Of a stretch of 5,124 nt of DNA, positions 4,542-5,124 are shown one piece after another. Source of the stretch: an uncultured Collinsella sp. (GTDB taxonomy: Bacteria; Actinomycetota; Coriobacteriia; Coriobacteriales; Coriobacteriaceae); contig USLO01000125.1 of the NCBI GenBank assembly GCA_900555515.1, positions 1 through 5,124 on the forward strand, read 5' to 3'. Each line of letters starts with the position of its first letter. The stretch's first letter is position 1. Position numbers and translations under genes: made by a program. The notes beneath the pieces were generated by a model that was not told where the DNA came from, ran no database searches, and was given only the letters and a program-made list of their open reading frames with translations.

Positions 4542-5018
4542 TTAGCTGCGGGGGCGGTGGCGGAGCTTGTCGATGGCGGCGTCGGTACTGTGGCCGCGGG
4601 CGTCGGTGCTTCGGCTGCGGGCTTCGGCTGCGGTTTGGCGCTTGCGGCGGTAATCGATCATGCCTTGGATGATGGGCTTGCCAAAACTCACGACATCATC
4701 GTTGTAGATGGCGGTTCGGGCTGCGAGGAGGCAGTCGGTAAAGTCCATATGGGTCTTGCCAAAGAGTTTGACGGCAAGGGCGACAACGGTGGGCTCGTCG
4801 ACCATGACGTCATCGAGCAGCCTTTTCATGGCCGCAGCAATCTCAACGCGGGGAACCTTATAGACGTCGCGCAGCGTGACCATGACGCGCGTGATGATTT
4901 CGGGGTAGACATGAGCGGTGCGCGTGGCGATGACCTTGGCGGCGCGCGGTGACAGAACTTCGTCGTCGTTGAGCAGGTAGCGTAGTATGACGGTCTCGTC
5001 GATGATGGTGCTACTCAT
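4542..5018 (-). CDS. PIN-domain protein, VapC-like, with atypical active site
   Basis: A 158-residue protein whose first ~120 residues fit the PIN fold of VapC-type RNases: IIDETVILRYLL (5-16) for the first strand and acidic residue D7, a helical middle, and MDFTDCLLAARTA (91-103) with D92 and D95. Two usual acidic positions are changed: the glutamate after the second strand is R44 (PEIITRVMVTL), and the aspartate of the TFD-like motif is G113 (VVSFGKPI). mRNA or tRNA cleavage, the usual role of the family, may therefore be weak or lost. The final ~30 residues are a low-complexity Arg/Ser/Asp/Ala tail containing a 13-bp tandem duplication. The start at 5018 has GAGGAAG (5034-5028) nine bases upstream and overlaps the preceding gene by 8 bp, the usual antitoxin-toxin arrangement. 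Confidence 0.8.
   Translation of the reverse strand: MSSTIIDETVILRYLLNDDEVLSPRAAKVIATRTAHVYPEIITRVMVTLRDVYKVPRVEIAAAMKRLLDDVMVDEPTVVALAVKLFGKTHMDFTDCLLAARTAIYNDDVVSFGKPIIQGMIDYRRKRQTAAEARSRSTDARGHSTDAAIDKLRHRPRS
4608..4633. repeat. Perfect 13-bp tandem duplication in the PIN gene tail
   Basis: GCTTCGGCTGCGG occurs twice head to tail. Because 13 is not a multiple of three, the second copy shifts the frame of everything downstream in the minus-strand PIN gene. With one copy removed, the tail would be Pro/Ala/Thr/Ser-rich and would end at a TAA at 4528-4526, inside the palindromic repeat. Confidence 0.9.
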
Positions 5019-5124
5019 GGATATCTACTTCCTCGGGACCCAAAATCGAAGGCTCTGTTAGACCAGGATTGACATACATGTGTCCCCACGGTGCCATATC
5101 GTTGACCCCGTAGACCGCGACGAT
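5011..5124 (-). CDS. 3' end of a gene upstream of the PIN gene, candidate antitoxin
   Basis: A minus-strand frame enters from the right edge and encodes 37 residues, including VYGVNDMAPWGHMYVNPGL and ending GPEEVDIHE, before a TAG at 5013-5011. Its last eight bases overlap the start of the PIN gene, and the PIN ribosome binding site lies inside it, so the two are probably translated as a coupled pair. Position and coupling match vapB-like antitoxin genes. The visible C-terminus is acidic, as antitoxin ends that bind toxins often are, but I recognise no antitoxin family in it. The DNA-binding part, if any, lies beyond the window. The other two minus-strand frames give less protein-like sequence. 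Confidence 0.6.
   Translation of the reverse strand: MVAVYGVNDMAPWGHMYVNPGLTEPSILGPEEVDIHE

Noticed and set aside
4536..4952. A plus-strand Gly/Ala/Asp-rich frame opposite the PIN gene
   Set aside because: Repetitive composition with no motif; the minus strand has a PIN domain with coupled translation.

Overview
The window is GC-rich chromosomal DNA. Its codon use, CCA-encoding tRNA genes, BrnQ-type carrier and PIN/AbiEi-like accessory genes suggest a Coriobacteriia member, most like Collinsella. That assignment is an inference from style; the window holds no rRNA or marker gene.

Positions 1-1472 hold the 3' end of a plus-strand operon. The last codons of an unidentified gene overlap a small DUF3343 protein by ATGA, and that gene overlaps a class V (cysteine desulfurase-like) PLP enzyme by ATGA again. 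The operon ends at a strong intrinsic terminator. In other bacteria this DUF3343/desulfurase pair belongs to sulfur or selenium delivery clusters. Here the desulfurase would liberate S or Se from (seleno)cysteine, and the small cysteine-bearing protein is a candidate carrier.

Positions 1492-2850 encode BrnQ, a branched-chain amino acid:cation symporter transcribed separately. A near-consensus promoter then drives a two-gene tRNA operon, tRNA-Pro(UGG) and tRNA-Gly(UCC), closed by a 12-bp-stem terminator. The promoter spacer is almost entirely a 13-bp palindrome.

Positions 3176-4528 look like an accessory interval. Two copies of a long palindromic repeat flank a stand-alone gene. The arms are up to 26 nt and identical between copies, while the loops are unrelated. 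The gene encodes an AbiEi-like protein with a C-terminal DUF559/Vsr-like nuclease-type domain. Just inside the left repeat, a minus-strand reading frame looks like the C-terminus of a lost gene. Both repeats sit where convergent genes meet.

Positions 4542-5124 hold, on the minus strand, a PIN-domain (VapC-like) protein. It is overlapped by 8 bp by the 3' end of an upstream gene in the position expected for an antitoxin. The PIN protein lacks two of the usual acidic catalytic residues. Its tail carries a perfect 13-bp tandem duplication that changes the reading frame. The most unusual material is therefore the palindrome-bounded AbiEi/nuclease gene with its neighbouring gene remnant and the altered PIN gene.
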